The notes beneath the pieces are model-generated. The model searched no databases and had not been told where the DNA came from. It worked only from the letters and a program-made list of their open reading frames with translations. The position numbers and the translations under genes are program-made. 64,000 nt of DNA from Balneola sp. (GTDB lineage Bacteria > Bacteroidota > Rhodothermia > Balneolales > Balneolaceae). Of the stretch, positions 56,448 to 64,000 are shown piece by piece. Every line of letters starts with the position of its first letter. Positions within the stretch are counted from its first letter, which is position 1. Location of the stretch: the NCBI GenBank assembly GCA_003712055.1, contig RHLJ01000001.1:992001-1056000 (forward strand), read 5' to 3'.

Positions 56448-56987
56448 TCAATAGTTGCTATCAATAAGTACATAAGCAGTTACTGCAGTACCAATTGCAG
56501 ATATAACAGGTGCTACTACTCCTATATAATCTCGAAAAGTTGGTCTTCGTTTTACTCTAAGCGTTATAGTTTGGTTATTTTCAATCTGAAAATCATGCAT
56601 ACCTTCTGGAAAAGGCTCCTCAAACCTATAGCGGAATTTTTCTATTTTGTCTCGACCTTCTTCGGCATCATATTCTTGAACATGAACCTCTACACGCATT
56701 TTTGACCAATCTAAATCAGTTTGTCCATCTCTTAAAATACTCGGACCAAATCCATATGAAATAAGTTTAGGTAGGGTAGTGCCCTTTGGAACCAAGTATC
56801 TACCTGGAGAACCAATATCTCCCCAAACATTGATGGAATCGGCAAGCTGTCCAGGTTCGGCGATTCGTATTATCCTATCTCCAAGTCGAAATTGTTGTGA
56901 AGTAAATAATTGTTGAGCTTGAGAATATCCCAAGTGATTAATAGATAAAAGTAATGCAGCTAAAAAAAGTAAGAATTTTCTATTCAT
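56448..56987 (-). CDS. Small SLBB-domain periplasmic protein
   Basis: A 179-residue protein with a signal peptide (cleavage near YSQAQ), an SLBB-type domain (INVWGDIGSPGRYLVPKGTTLPKLISYGFG) at about residues 50-85, a charged strand-rich middle, and a C-terminal hydrophobic helix (about 153-175). SLBB domains occur in Wza-type export channels, but the Poly_export domain and the amphipathic barrel helix are missing, so it is not Wza itself. A companion of the Wzc at 57848 or of an outer-membrane channel elsewhere is the likely role. Confidence 0.75.
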   Translation of the reverse strand: MNRKFLLFLAALLLSINHLGYSQAQQLFTSQQFRLGDRIIRIAEPGQLADSINVWGDIGSPGRYLVPKGTTLPKLISYGFGPSILRDGQTDLDWSKMRVEVHVQEYDAEEGRDKIEKFRYRFEEPFPEGMHDFQIENNQTITLRVKRRPTFRDYIGVVAPVISAIGTAVTAYVLIDSNY

Positions 56988-57059
56988 ATCTGATATTGAG
57001 TAAGATCAATTTTTTAAACTTTAAATATACACTTTAATCTTATCAAGCTAGTATAAAAA

Positions 57060-57761
57060 TTAAAGCCTCAATAAACGACGAGCTTCAGCTCTTGAAAATC
57101 CTTTTCGCATAAGAGCAGATAAATTTTCTTCCTGATCAAACTCTATTCTAAAGTTTTTATACTCAAAATTTTCTGTATCTATAAAGGAGCATGCAGCTCT
57201 ATAATCTCCGTCTCTAGACTGCCCTATACTTCCAGGATTTATCATATACTTATACCCTTTTTTAAATTCATATACTCCCAATTGATTTGAAACAAGAGCT
57301 GGTCTATGAGTATGCCCTAAAAAGCATAATTCTACGTCAATTTCATTAAGCAAATCACGCGCTCTGAAAGCGCTCTCTATATATTCCCACTTTTCAGGGT
57401 TATCTGGGCTTGAATGTACGGCCATCCAATTTTCTTTTCTAACCACAAGAGGTAAACCTTTTAACCAATTCAGTTCGTCAACTTCCAGCTCTTTCGAAGT
57501 CAATTCAATCAATTTTCTATTTGGATCTCTAAAATGCTTTAATCCTAGATCCCCAGTAACTCCAGCATCATGATTACCTTTTACACAAACCATATTAAAT
57601 TCCCTTACAAGTTTAATACATTCTGAAGGGAAAGGGCCATAGCCTACTATATCACCCAAGCAAAGCCATAAATCAGGGTTTTTTTTTTCAAGTGTTCTTA
57701 TGGAGTTTTTTAGAGCCGACAAATTACCGTGGATATCTGACAAAAGTGCTATTTTAGGCAT
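57060..57761 (-). CDS. Metallophosphoesterase, YfcE/MJ0936-like
   Basis: A 233-residue calcineurin-like phosphodiesterase: LLSDIHGNLSAL, LCLGDIVGYGPFP, KGNHDAG, AVHSSPDN and FLGHTHRP are the five metal motifs; NPGSIGQSRDG follows. It probably acts on a small phosphodiester or phosphoprotein; the substrate is unknown. The C-terminus adds a short basic helix (SRAEARRLLRL). It is the first gene of the long minus-strand polysaccharide run and diverges from wzc. A run of ten As (57679-57688 on the complement) lies near codon 25-28. Confidence 0.88.
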   Translation of the reverse strand: MPKIALLSDIHGNLSALKNSIRTLEKKNPDLWLCLGDIVGYGPFPSECIKLVREFNMVCVKGNHDAGVTGDLGLKHFRDPNRKLIELTSKELEVDELNWLKGLPLVVRKENWMAVHSSPDNPEKWEYIESAFRARDLLNEIDVELCFLGHTHRPALVSNQLGVYEFKKGYKYMINPGSIGQSRDGDYRAACSFIDTENFEYKNFRIEFDQEENLSALMRKGFSRAEARRLLRL

Positions 57762-57847
57762 TAAAACTTATTCCTCTTATGTTATATTATCGGCAAAATT
57801 TATCAAATTCTTTTCTATCTTGTACCTTTTAAAGTCAGAAAAAAGAG
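57762..57847. promoter_or_regulatory. Divergent promoter region of the polysaccharide run and wzc
   Basis: This 86-bp AT-rich gap separates the first minus-strand polysaccharide gene from plus-strand wzc. It must drive wzc and probably the long run opposite. On the plus strand TATCTTGT (about 57819-57826) resembles the TAnnTTTG -7 element of Bacteroidota; the -33 box is not clear. No obvious operator was seen. Confidence 0.4.
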
Positions 57848-60181
57848 ATGCATCTTAACGGTTCAAATGGAACACCAAAAAATCCTTCTCATATTGAGAA
57901 TAATTTTTCCTCAGAAGAAAGGGAAGTTGACCTATTAAAACTCGCCAATCTTCTTCTCCTAAACAAATGGAAAATAATAGCGATTACTTCTGTATTTACA
58001 ATTGGTGCTATGATTTTCTCATTGTCACTTACTCCAATTTACAGTAGTAGTGGTACTATAATTATAAGTGAAAGTAAAAATAGATATTCATATGCAGGAT
58101 CAGATCTTTCGAATTTATTAACTACCACATACGGAATAGGAGTTGGAAGCACCATTGCTAATGAATTGCAAATTCTTAGAAGTGTTTCTCTAAGCTACCA
58201 ATTAGCAGAAAAGATACTAGAGATACAAAAAGATGAAACTGGAAACATTTATCCTATTGTTATGAGATCATATCCAGACAATCCTGTTTCCACATCTGTA
58301 GATACGGTAGCTATGCGTTTTCGAGGCCTCATATCATTCTCACAAATAGATCCAGAGGCCGACCTAGTAAGAATTTCGTTCGAGAGCCCCTCACCATATG
58401 AAGCTTCTGAGATAGTAAATATGACTATGGATACATATTCATCGATCTCAACAGATCAAAATAGAAGAATGGCTGTTGATGCACTAACCTTCCTTAGAGG
58501 AGAAAAAAGTAAGATTCAAGAACAATTAGAAGTTGTCGAAGACTCTCTTAAGACTTTTATGGATCAGTCCCAACTCATTGCAGTAGACCCACAAACTGAA
58601 AAATTGATAGTAAATATTTCAGGAGCAGAAGTCGAACGTAAAGAGGTTGAAATTGCTCTTGTAGCAGTAAACTCATCGCTTGAAGAATATCAGCAGCAAT
58701 TAAATGAGATCAAACCCGGTCTCGCTAATCAATATTCTGAAGCCTTTGGAGCTATTATTGAGCGTTATCAATTTGCATTATCAGAACTAGAGACTGAAAA
58801 GCTATTGTTAGAAGTCAAAAACCCTAATATTACAGATGAACACTCTGAAATAATAAGAATTCAATCTCAAATTGATCAATTTAAATTACGGATTAAAAGT
58901 GTTACTGATGATCTTTTAGAAAATGATTCAGCTTTAAATTTAAGCTTTGCAAGCAGAGGTGATGGATCAGTTATGAAACGCTTAGCTGAAATTTCTGAAA
59001 AACTCATAGAACTTGAGGTAGAAAAAACAAAATATAAGACTCAGCTTAATTTCTTAAATGAATACTATGAGTCACTAAATCTTGAATTCGAAAAACTTCC
59101 AAATGACATTATAGAATTAGCGAAATTACAGAGAAATGTTAAAATTAATGAAGAGCTTTTTCTACTAGTTTCCAGTCAATATGCTGAAATGAGTTTATGG
59201 GAAAAAACTCAATTTGGGTTGGGACGCCCACTTGATAAAGCACTAGTTCCTTTAGAACCTATAAAGCCGAGAAAAAAAATTATCACTATCATAGGTTTCT
59301 TTTTTGGAGGTTTTTTGGCTGTTGGATTTGTACTTATAAGAAATCTAATTGATGATAAGATAACTTCAACAGATTCAATTAAAGATTTCAAATTACCTCT
59401 CTTAGGAACTATTCCTGACTTTTCTATATTGGATGGCCTTGACTCTAATGAACGACAATTCATAGATGATAAATCTGTATCCAATCAACTAATTACCTTT
59501 TTAGATCATATTTCCCCAATTTCTGAAGCGTATAGAAGACTTCGTATCAACGTGGTTTATGCAAACCCTGATAAAGTACACCGAGTAATCATGGTAACTA
59601 GTGCAACTAAGGGGGAAGGGAAAAGCACACTAGCTGCTAACCTAGCTGTTACTTTTTCAGAAGCTGAAAAGAGTGTTCTTTTAATTGACCTCGACTTGCG
59701 AAGACCAACACAGCACAAAATTTTTGGTGAAAATAGAGAACCAGGTTTAACTGATTCGTTATTCGAAACAATTAAGATAAGCGACATTACTAGAGAGACC
59801 ATTGCTCCAAATGTTGATTTAATCACTGTTGGTAAAAAGACTCCTGAACCTGCTACTGTTCTTGATAGTAAGCGATTAAAACAGTTGATTGATAAGCTTT
59901 CGGAGCGGTACGATCATATTATCTTAGATACTGCGCCTTATGGTATTATTTCAGATTCTGCTTCCTTATTGAGACTTGTAGATGGAATTGTAGTGGTATC
60001 AAGGTTCAATGTTACTACCAAAAGAGAATTAAAGTATACTCTTGAAGGCTTAAATCACCTTAATGCTGATGTTTTAGGAGTTGTACTAAATGCATTTGAT
60101 CCAAAGCGAAGTACTGATTATTACACTAATTACTCTTATTACAAACGAACGTATAGTGAGTATTATCAAGAAGAAGTTTAG
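57848..60181 (+). CDS. Wzc-like polysaccharide co-polymerase with BY-kinase domain
   Basis: A 777-residue inner-membrane protein that controls chain length and export. Order: cytoplasmic leader, first helix (about 36-58), Wzz-type periplasmic domain with long coiled coils (about 70-460), second helix (about 478-500), and a bacterial tyrosine kinase domain with Walker A SATKGEGKSTL (about 585-595), Walker A' LLIDLDLRRPT and Walker B HIILDTAPYG. The tail DYYTNYSYYKRTYSEYYQ carries eight Tyr residues for autophosphorylation. The only plus-strand gene of the polysaccharide system, it ends at a bidirectional terminator. Confidence 0.93.
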   Translation: MHLNGSNGTPKNPSHIENNFSSEEREVDLLKLANLLLLNKWKIIAITSVFTIGAMIFSLSLTPIYSSSGTIIISESKNRYSYAGSDLSNLLTTTYGIGVGSTIANELQILRSVSLSYQLAEKILEIQKDETGNIYPIVMRSYPDNPVSTSVDTVAMRFRGLISFSQIDPEADLVRISFESPSPYEASEIVNMTMDTYSSISTDQNRRMAVDALTFLRGEKSKIQEQLEVVEDSLKTFMDQSQLIAVDPQTEKLIVNISGAEVERKEVEIALVAVNSSLEEYQQQLNEIKPGLANQYSEAFGAIIERYQFALSELETEKLLLEVKNPNITDEHSEIIRIQSQIDQFKLRIKSVTDDLLENDSALNLSFASRGDGSVMKRLAEISEKLIELEVEKTKYKTQLNFLNEYYESLNLEFEKLPNDIIELAKLQRNVKINEELFLLVSSQYAEMSLWEKTQFGLGRPLDKALVPLEPIKPRKKIITIIGFFFGGFLAVGFVLIRNLIDDKITSTDSIKDFKLPLLGTIPDFSILDGLDSNERQFIDDKSVSNQLITFLDHISPISEAYRRLRINVVYANPDKVHRVIMVTSATKGEGKSTLAANLAVTFSEAEKSVLLIDLDLRRPTQHKIFGENREPGLTDSLFETIKISDITRETIAPNVDLITVGKKTPEPATVLDSKRLKQLIDKLSERYDHIILDTAPYGIISDSASLLRLVDGIVVVSRFNVTTKRELKYTLEGLNHLNADVLGVVLNAFDPKRSTDYYTNYSYYKRTYSEYYQEEV

Positions 60182-60207
60182 AAATCATTATTACTTTCTA
60201 TAAATGC

Positions 60208-60242
60208 AAAAAGCCTGCAAGTAATATACGAGCAGGCTTTTT
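60208..60242. terminator. Bidirectional terminator between wzc and cysN
   Basis: A perfect 11-bp inverted repeat (60208-60218 with 60232-60242; core AGCCTGC/GCAGGCT) with a 13-nt loop is flanked by A5 and T5, so it reads as an intrinsic terminator on both strands. It lies between the convergent wzc and cysN genes. Confidence 0.9.
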
Positions 60243-60267
60243 CTGTATATACGATATCTGATTCTTT

Positions 60268-61545
60268 TTAGATAATCATTCCCGCTCCCACAGTAACATT
60301 TGTGAATTCATCTACAATTATGAGACTACCTGTAGATCTATTCCTCTTGTAGCTATCATATAATAAAGGCGCTGTGGTGCGGATTTTTATCCTACCTATA
60401 TCATTTAATCCAATTTCAAAATCATCTTCCTTTCTGTGAAGGGTATTAATATCAACTTTATATTTGATCTCCTTAACTATACAGCGAGCATCTTTGGTAG
60501 TATGCTTGATTGTATATTTTCCATTAAGCTGTAATGGTTGCTGATTCAACCAACAAACCATTAAGTCAATATCTTGTCCATTTTGAGGCTGATTATCCGC
60601 TTTAGCGATCATATCACCTCTACTAATGTCAATATCATCTTCCAAAGTAATGGAAACGGACATAGGTTGATATGCTTCTGCAATTTCTTCAGTATGATTA
60701 TGAATGGACTTAATCTTAGAAGTAAAACCTGAAGGAAGCGCAATAACTTCATCGCCAGGCTTAAACACTCCTCCTTCTACTCTCCCCGCATATCCTCTAT
60801 AATCGACGTAATCTTTTGATTGTGGTCGTACTACCCACTGAACAGGAAACCTTGAATCAACATGATTGTAGTCACTATTTACCTCCACATTCTCAAGAGT
60901 ATACAGAAGGGTCGGGCCATTGTACCAATCCATTTTAGTTGATTTCTCAACTACATTATCACCATAAAGTGCACTGATCGGAATGAAGTGAATATCCGGC
61001 ACATCCAATTTTGATGAAAACTCTTTGTATTGGCTAACTACTTTATCAAATGCTTCCTCACTATAATCGACGAGATCCATTTTATTTACACACAAAACAA
61101 TATGTTTTATCCCTAATAAGGAAGCGATAAATGAATGCCTACATGTCTGTTCAATTACACCGTGCCTGGCATCAACCAAAATAATTGCCAGATTAGCGGT
61201 TGAAGCTCCTGTTACCATATTCCTGGTATATTGAATATGTCCAGGAGTATCAGCAATTATAAACTTTCTTTTTGGAGTAGAGAAGTACCTGTATGCAACA
61301 TCAATTGTAATTCCCTGCTCGCGCTCAGCCGAAAGACCGTCTGTAAGGAGCGCTAAATTTGTATAGTCATCCCCTTTGTTTTTACTTGATTCCTCAATTG
61401 CTTCTAGCTGATCTTCAAAGATTGATTTTGAATCGTAAAGTAAACGACCAATTAATGTACTCTTACCATCATCAACACTACCTGCTGTAGTGAAACGAAG
61501 CAAATCCATATTCAGGTAAGCATTGCTATCTAACTGTTCTGACAT
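60268..61545 (-). CDS. cysN: Sulfate adenylyltransferase subunit 1 (GTPase)
   Basis: A 425-residue EF-Tu-like GTPase that drives APS formation with CysD. G motifs: GSVDDGKSTL (G1), DTPGHIQYTRNM (G3), NKMDLVDY (G4) and the SAL element (G5), then two beta-barrel domains. There is no fused APS kinase; CysC is a separate gene here. It is the last gene of the cysQ-cysC-cysD-cysN run. Confidence 0.95.
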   Translation of the reverse strand: MSEQLDSNAYLNMDLLRFTTAGSVDDGKSTLIGRLLYDSKSIFEDQLEAIEESSKNKGDDYTNLALLTDGLSAEREQGITIDVAYRYFSTPKRKFIIADTPGHIQYTRNMVTGASTANLAIILVDARHGVIEQTCRHSFIASLLGIKHIVLCVNKMDLVDYSEEAFDKVVSQYKEFSSKLDVPDIHFIPISALYGDNVVEKSTKMDWYNGPTLLYTLENVEVNSDYNHVDSRFPVQWVVRPQSKDYVDYRGYAGRVEGGVFKPGDEVIALPSGFTSKIKSIHNHTEEIAEAYQPMSVSITLEDDIDISRGDMIAKADNQPQNGQDIDLMVCWLNQQPLQLNGKYTIKHTTKDARCIVKEIKYKVDINTLHRKEDDFEIGLNDIGRIKIRTTAPLLYDSYKRNRSTGSLIIVDEFTNVTVGAGMII

Positions 61546-61556
61546 CCTTTTAATCC

Positions 61557-62462
61557 TTAAAAATATCCTTGTTTCTTTCGCTCTTCCATAGCTGCTTCTG
61601 ATCGCTTATCATCAGCCCTTCCCCCTCGTTCGGTGATTCTTGCCGAAGCAACCTCTTGTATAATTTCTTCTAGGCTAGATGCATTAGATAATACTGCACC
61701 GGTACAAGTAACATCACCAATAGTTCTAAATCGAACCGTTTTCTTTTCTGGGATCTCATGATCAAAATTCTGGATGTATTCCGATTTAGCCAAGTATACA
61801 CTATCACGCTCAAATACTTCTCTTTCATGAGAAAAATAGAGAGAAGGTATTTTCACATTTTCAGCAGCAATGTACTGCCATACATCCATTTCGGTCCAAT
61901 TACTCAACGGAAACACTCTGAAATGTTCTCCCATGTGTTTTTTCCCATTGAATAAATTCCAAAGTTCCGGTCTCTGGTTTTTAGGATCCCACTGACCAAA
62001 TTCATCCCTATGTGAGAAAAATCGTTCTTTTGCACGGGCTTTCTCTTCATCTCTTCTTGCTCCACCAAAAGCAGCATCAAATTTATACTTTTCAAGTCCA
62101 TCTAGTAGCGCTGTAATCTGAAGCGTATTTCTACTAGCTCTTGGGCCCGTTTCTTCTCTAACCTTACCTTGATCTATTGCTTCCTGTACACTAGCTACCA
62201 GCATTTCAACGCCGAGCTCTTCTGCTAACCAATCTCTGAAGTCAATGGTCTCGTCAAAGTTGTGGCCTGTATCAACATGCATAAAAGGAAATGGAATTTT
62301 ACCTGGGTAAAATGCTTTTTTCGCTAAATGAGCCATGACAATTGAATCCTTTCCTCCTGAAAATAATAGGACAGGCTTCTGGAATTGCGCAGCTACTTCA
62401 CGCATAATCAAAATTGCTTCTGACTCAAGCTGCTGAATATGGGTTAGTCTATATGATGTCAT
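61557..62462 (-). CDS. cysD: Sulfate adenylyltransferase subunit 2
   Basis: A 301-residue ATP-pyrophosphatase that makes adenosine 5'-phosphosulfate from sulfate and ATP. The PP-loop is LLFSGGKDSIVMAHL; the family-typical HVDTGHNFDETIDFRD, GGARRDEEKARAKERFFS and PLSNWTEMDVWQYI follow. It ends 11 bp before cysN. Confidence 0.96.
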   Translation of the reverse strand: MTSYRLTHIQQLESEAILIMREVAAQFQKPVLLFSGGKDSIVMAHLAKKAFYPGKIPFPFMHVDTGHNFDETIDFRDWLAEELGVEMLVASVQEAIDQGKVREETGPRASRNTLQITALLDGLEKYKFDAAFGGARRDEEKARAKERFFSHRDEFGQWDPKNQRPELWNLFNGKKHMGEHFRVFPLSNWTEMDVWQYIAAENVKIPSLYFSHEREVFERDSVYLAKSEYIQNFDHEIPEKKTVRFRTIGDVTCTGAVLSNASSLEEIIQEVASARITERGGRADDKRSEAAMEERKKQGYF

Positions 62463-62487
62463 TTTTTACTGCGTTTTAAAGTCCTTA

Positions 62488-63024
62488 TTAAGATACAGCT
62501 TTATGGCTATTTAGATATCCTATTACTTTTTGGACTGCTTCTTCTAGCGTAATATTTGTCGTATCTATTTCCAATTCCGGATTCTCCGGAGCTTCATAAG
62601 GATCATCTAGTCCTGTGAAATGTTTGATTTCTCCTGCACGAGCTTTGGCATATAATCCTTTAACGTCACGGCGCTCACATTCTTCATAGGGCGTGGAGAT
62701 ATAAACCTCAGTAAAATCTTCACAAAGATCTCTCACAAAATCTCTGGCTTCTTTATAAGGAGATACGAAAGATCCAATTACGAATACTTTATGAGCTTGT
62801 AACCTACTGGCTAAATAACCAACTCGTTTAATATGATTGTTTCGGTCTTCTTTGGAGAAGCCAGTTTTCGGAAAAATATCCCTGATAATATCACCATCAA
62901 GGTGTTCAACTTCATATCCAAGATCTTCAATGATCTTAAATACCTGCTCCGAAATTGTGCTTTTACCTGAGCCCGATAACCCTGTGAACCAAAGAACCGT
63001 GGGTTTCCATTTAATCTCGTTCAT
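62488..63024 (-). CDS. cysC: Adenylylsulfate kinase
   Basis: A 178-residue APS kinase producing PAPS. Seen are the P-loop GLSGSGKST, LDGDIIRDIFPKTGFSKEDR (APS site), and CERRDVKGLYAKARAGEIKHFTG. No PAPS or APS reductase gene is in the window, so the PAPS may serve sulfotransfer as well as assimilation. It is 3 bp from cysQ. Confidence 0.95.
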   Translation of the reverse strand: MNEIKWKPTVLWFTGLSGSGKSTISEQVFKIIEDLGYEVEHLDGDIIRDIFPKTGFSKEDRNNHIKRVGYLASRLQAHKVFVIGSFVSPYKEARDFVRDLCEDFTEVYISTPYEECERRDVKGLYAKARAGEIKHFTGLDDPYEAPENPELEIDTTNITLEEAVQKVIGYLNSHKAVS

Positions 63025-63027
63025 AGC

Positions 63028-63774
63028 TTAAAAGCCCAAAATAAATGATGGGTTTAATAAATTTTCTTTGTTGTACATTAGTTCGGATGGATGCTGTCCC
63101 TCTTTAGCCGAATTCCGATATACACAATCACCAGCTGCCACATCCCACTCCATGGTTGGCGCCATTCTAGGGTAAAAATCTGCTTTACCTTCGGCTACTA
63201 AGCATATTTTTAAAGAACTTCCCGATTTAATTCTTTCCTTGATGTTTAGATCTTCTTTCTGAAGAAAATCTTCTAACTCTTGAGATCCATGAGATCTGCT
63301 TTCGATCATGCTTAAAGGACTTGATTTGTCAGCTCGTTCAGAAAAAATTCGCACTGGAATATCATTTCCAACTTGCTTGAAGGAGCCAAGCCCTTTTTCA
63401 GCATAGTAAGTGAGATCCATAGCTGGGGTATATACTACTCCCAAGATTGGCTCACCATTTTCAATAAGAGCGATATTTACCGTAAACTCGCCGTTTTTTT
63501 TGATGAATTCCTTGGTGCCATCTAGAGGATCAACAATCCAAAACTTATTCCAGTTTTTTCTTTCGTCAAAATCTGGAACTCCAGATTCCTCAGAGATTAT
63601 AGGTGTGTTGGGATCTATGGACCTTATTCCATTTATAATTTCATGATGCGCTGCCAAATCAGCCTTTGTCAAAGGAGACTCATCTTTTTTATGAGTAACT
63701 TCTATCTCTTCATTATAATACTCAAGTATTTTTACCCCAGCCTGCTTGGCAATCTTGATGATATCTTCAATCAT
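63028..63774 (-). CDS. cysQ: 3'(2'),5'-bisphosphate nucleotidase
   Basis: A 248-residue Mg-dependent phosphatase of the IMPase superfamily, removing PAP formed from PAPS use. Motifs: PIISEESGVPDF (metal Glu), WIVDPLDGTKEFIKKNGEFT (metal Asps, CysQ-type GTKEF), and MEWDVAAGDCVY. Placement in the sulfate activation run agrees. The neighbouring upstream gene is the SLC13-type transporter. Confidence 0.94.
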   Translation of the reverse strand: MIEDIIKIAKQAGVKILEYYNEEIEVTHKKDESPLTKADLAAHHEIINGIRSIDPNTPIISEESGVPDFDERKNWNKFWIVDPLDGTKEFIKKNGEFTVNIALIENGEPILGVVYTPAMDLTYYAEKGLGSFKQVGNDIPVRIFSERADKSSPLSMIESRSHGSQELEDFLQKEDLNIKERIKSGSSLKICLVAEGKADFYPRMAPTMEWDVAAGDCVYRNSAKEGQHPSELMYNKENLLNPSFILGF

Positions 63775-63786
63775 TAAATAATAGTG

Positions 63787-64000
63787 TCAAAAACTCCAAA
63801 ATTTAGACACTAAAGATATGGTTATTACCGCTACGATCAAATTTAATGGAAGCCCTATTTTGATGTAATCTGTATACCTATAGTTTCCTGGACCATAAAC
63901 CATGAGATTAGTTTGGTAACCAACAGGTGTAGAAAAACTTGCAGATGCTCCCATAATTATTACCAAAGCAAAGGGGATAAAATCTACTTGAAGTGATTGT
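63787..64000 (-). CDS. SLC13-family sulfate/anion transporter, C-terminal part
   Basis: Open frame of 70 residues reading in from the window edge and ending with TGA at 63787-63789. It contains the SLC13/DASS signature region GASASFSTPVGYQTNLMVYG, then a cytosolic link (YRYTDYIKIGLP) and a final helix. This matches the C-terminal end of divalent anion/sodium symporters, here probably for sulfate because it precedes cysQ by 12 bp in the same direction. The N-terminal part lies outside the window. Confidence 0.85.
   Translation of the reverse strand, partial: QSLQVDFIPFALVIIMGASASFSTPVGYQTNLMVYGPGNYRYTDYIKIGLPLNLIVAVITISLVSKFWSF

Noticed and set aside
56448-56987. Wza outer-membrane export channel
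   Set aside because: Only an SLBB-like domain is present; the Poly_export domain and the lipidated N-terminus are missing.
1-64000. CRISPR array, tRNA, rRNA, prophage, insertion sequence or defence system
   Set aside because: Reading both strands I found no regularly spaced repeats, no cloverleaf-like conserved tRNA sequences and no transposase, integrase, Cas or restriction genes.

Overview
The window looks like a chromosome segment from a marine-type member of the Bacteroidota/Rhodothermota/Balneolota assemblage; Balneolota-like is my best guess. The reasons are a SusC/SusD pair, an alternative complex III (act) operon joined to a caa3 oxidase operon in the order known from Rhodothermus, moderate-to-low GC content, and mixed use of Shine-Dalgarno sites with occasional TTG/GTG starts. 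I saw no rRNA, tRNA, CRISPR array, transposase or phage gene.

Layout. (1) 50-6253, minus strand: a SusC TonB-dependent transporter, a SusD lipoprotein and a LamG-type lipoprotein, closed by a hairpin terminator; a LacI-like palindrome lies upstream of susC. (2) 6254-20071: a DUF420 membrane protein diverges from a 13-kb respiratory operon, actABCDEF - small membrane protein - sco - ctaCDEF, which ends in a strong intrinsic terminator. Electrons would pass from menaquinol through alternative complex III to the caa3 oxidase. (3) 20091-26357: an MBL-fold hydrolase, a 190-bp palindromic MITE-like element, a giant DUF4175-like coiled-coil membrane protein, and a coupled BatA-like VWA protein and HAD phosphatase pair. 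(4) 26408-57761, minus strand: more than 30 tightly packed, often overlapping genes for a surface polysaccharide. (5) 57848-60242: a Wzc-type tyrosine kinase on the plus strand. (6) 60268-64000, minus strand: cysN, cysD, cysC, cysQ and the end of an SLC13-type transporter, i.e. sulfate uptake and activation to PAPS.

The polysaccharide locus contains an exosortase; an enzyme set matching WbpA/B/D/E for UDP-GlcNAc3NAcA; UDP-glucose dehydrogenase plus a UDP-glucuronate-type epimerase; GMD plus RMD for GDP-D-rhamnose; UDP-galactopyranose mutase with a galactofuranosyltransferase-like GT2; an initiating phosphoglycosyl transferase; three GT4 enzymes; a Wzy-like polymerase; a Wzx-like flippase; an SLBB protein; and, at the far end, a metallophosphoesterase.

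The least understood part is 43307-54019. Two DUF115/MptE-like proteins, which carry a GPSL motif resembling the CMP-binding loop of GT42 sialyltransferases, bracket eleven to twelve metabolic genes. These include two CMP-sugar-synthetase-like cytidylyltransferases, two D-2-hydroxyacid dehydrogenases, a Gfo/Idh oxidoreductase, a SIS isomerase, an HpcH/HpaI pyruvate aldolase, a GAPDH homologue with a rewritten active site, two phosphatases, a cyclase-family hydrolase and a YhcH-type anomerase. No NeuB-type synthase is visible. I infer an uncharacterised route to one or two CMP-activated sugar acids together with their transferases.
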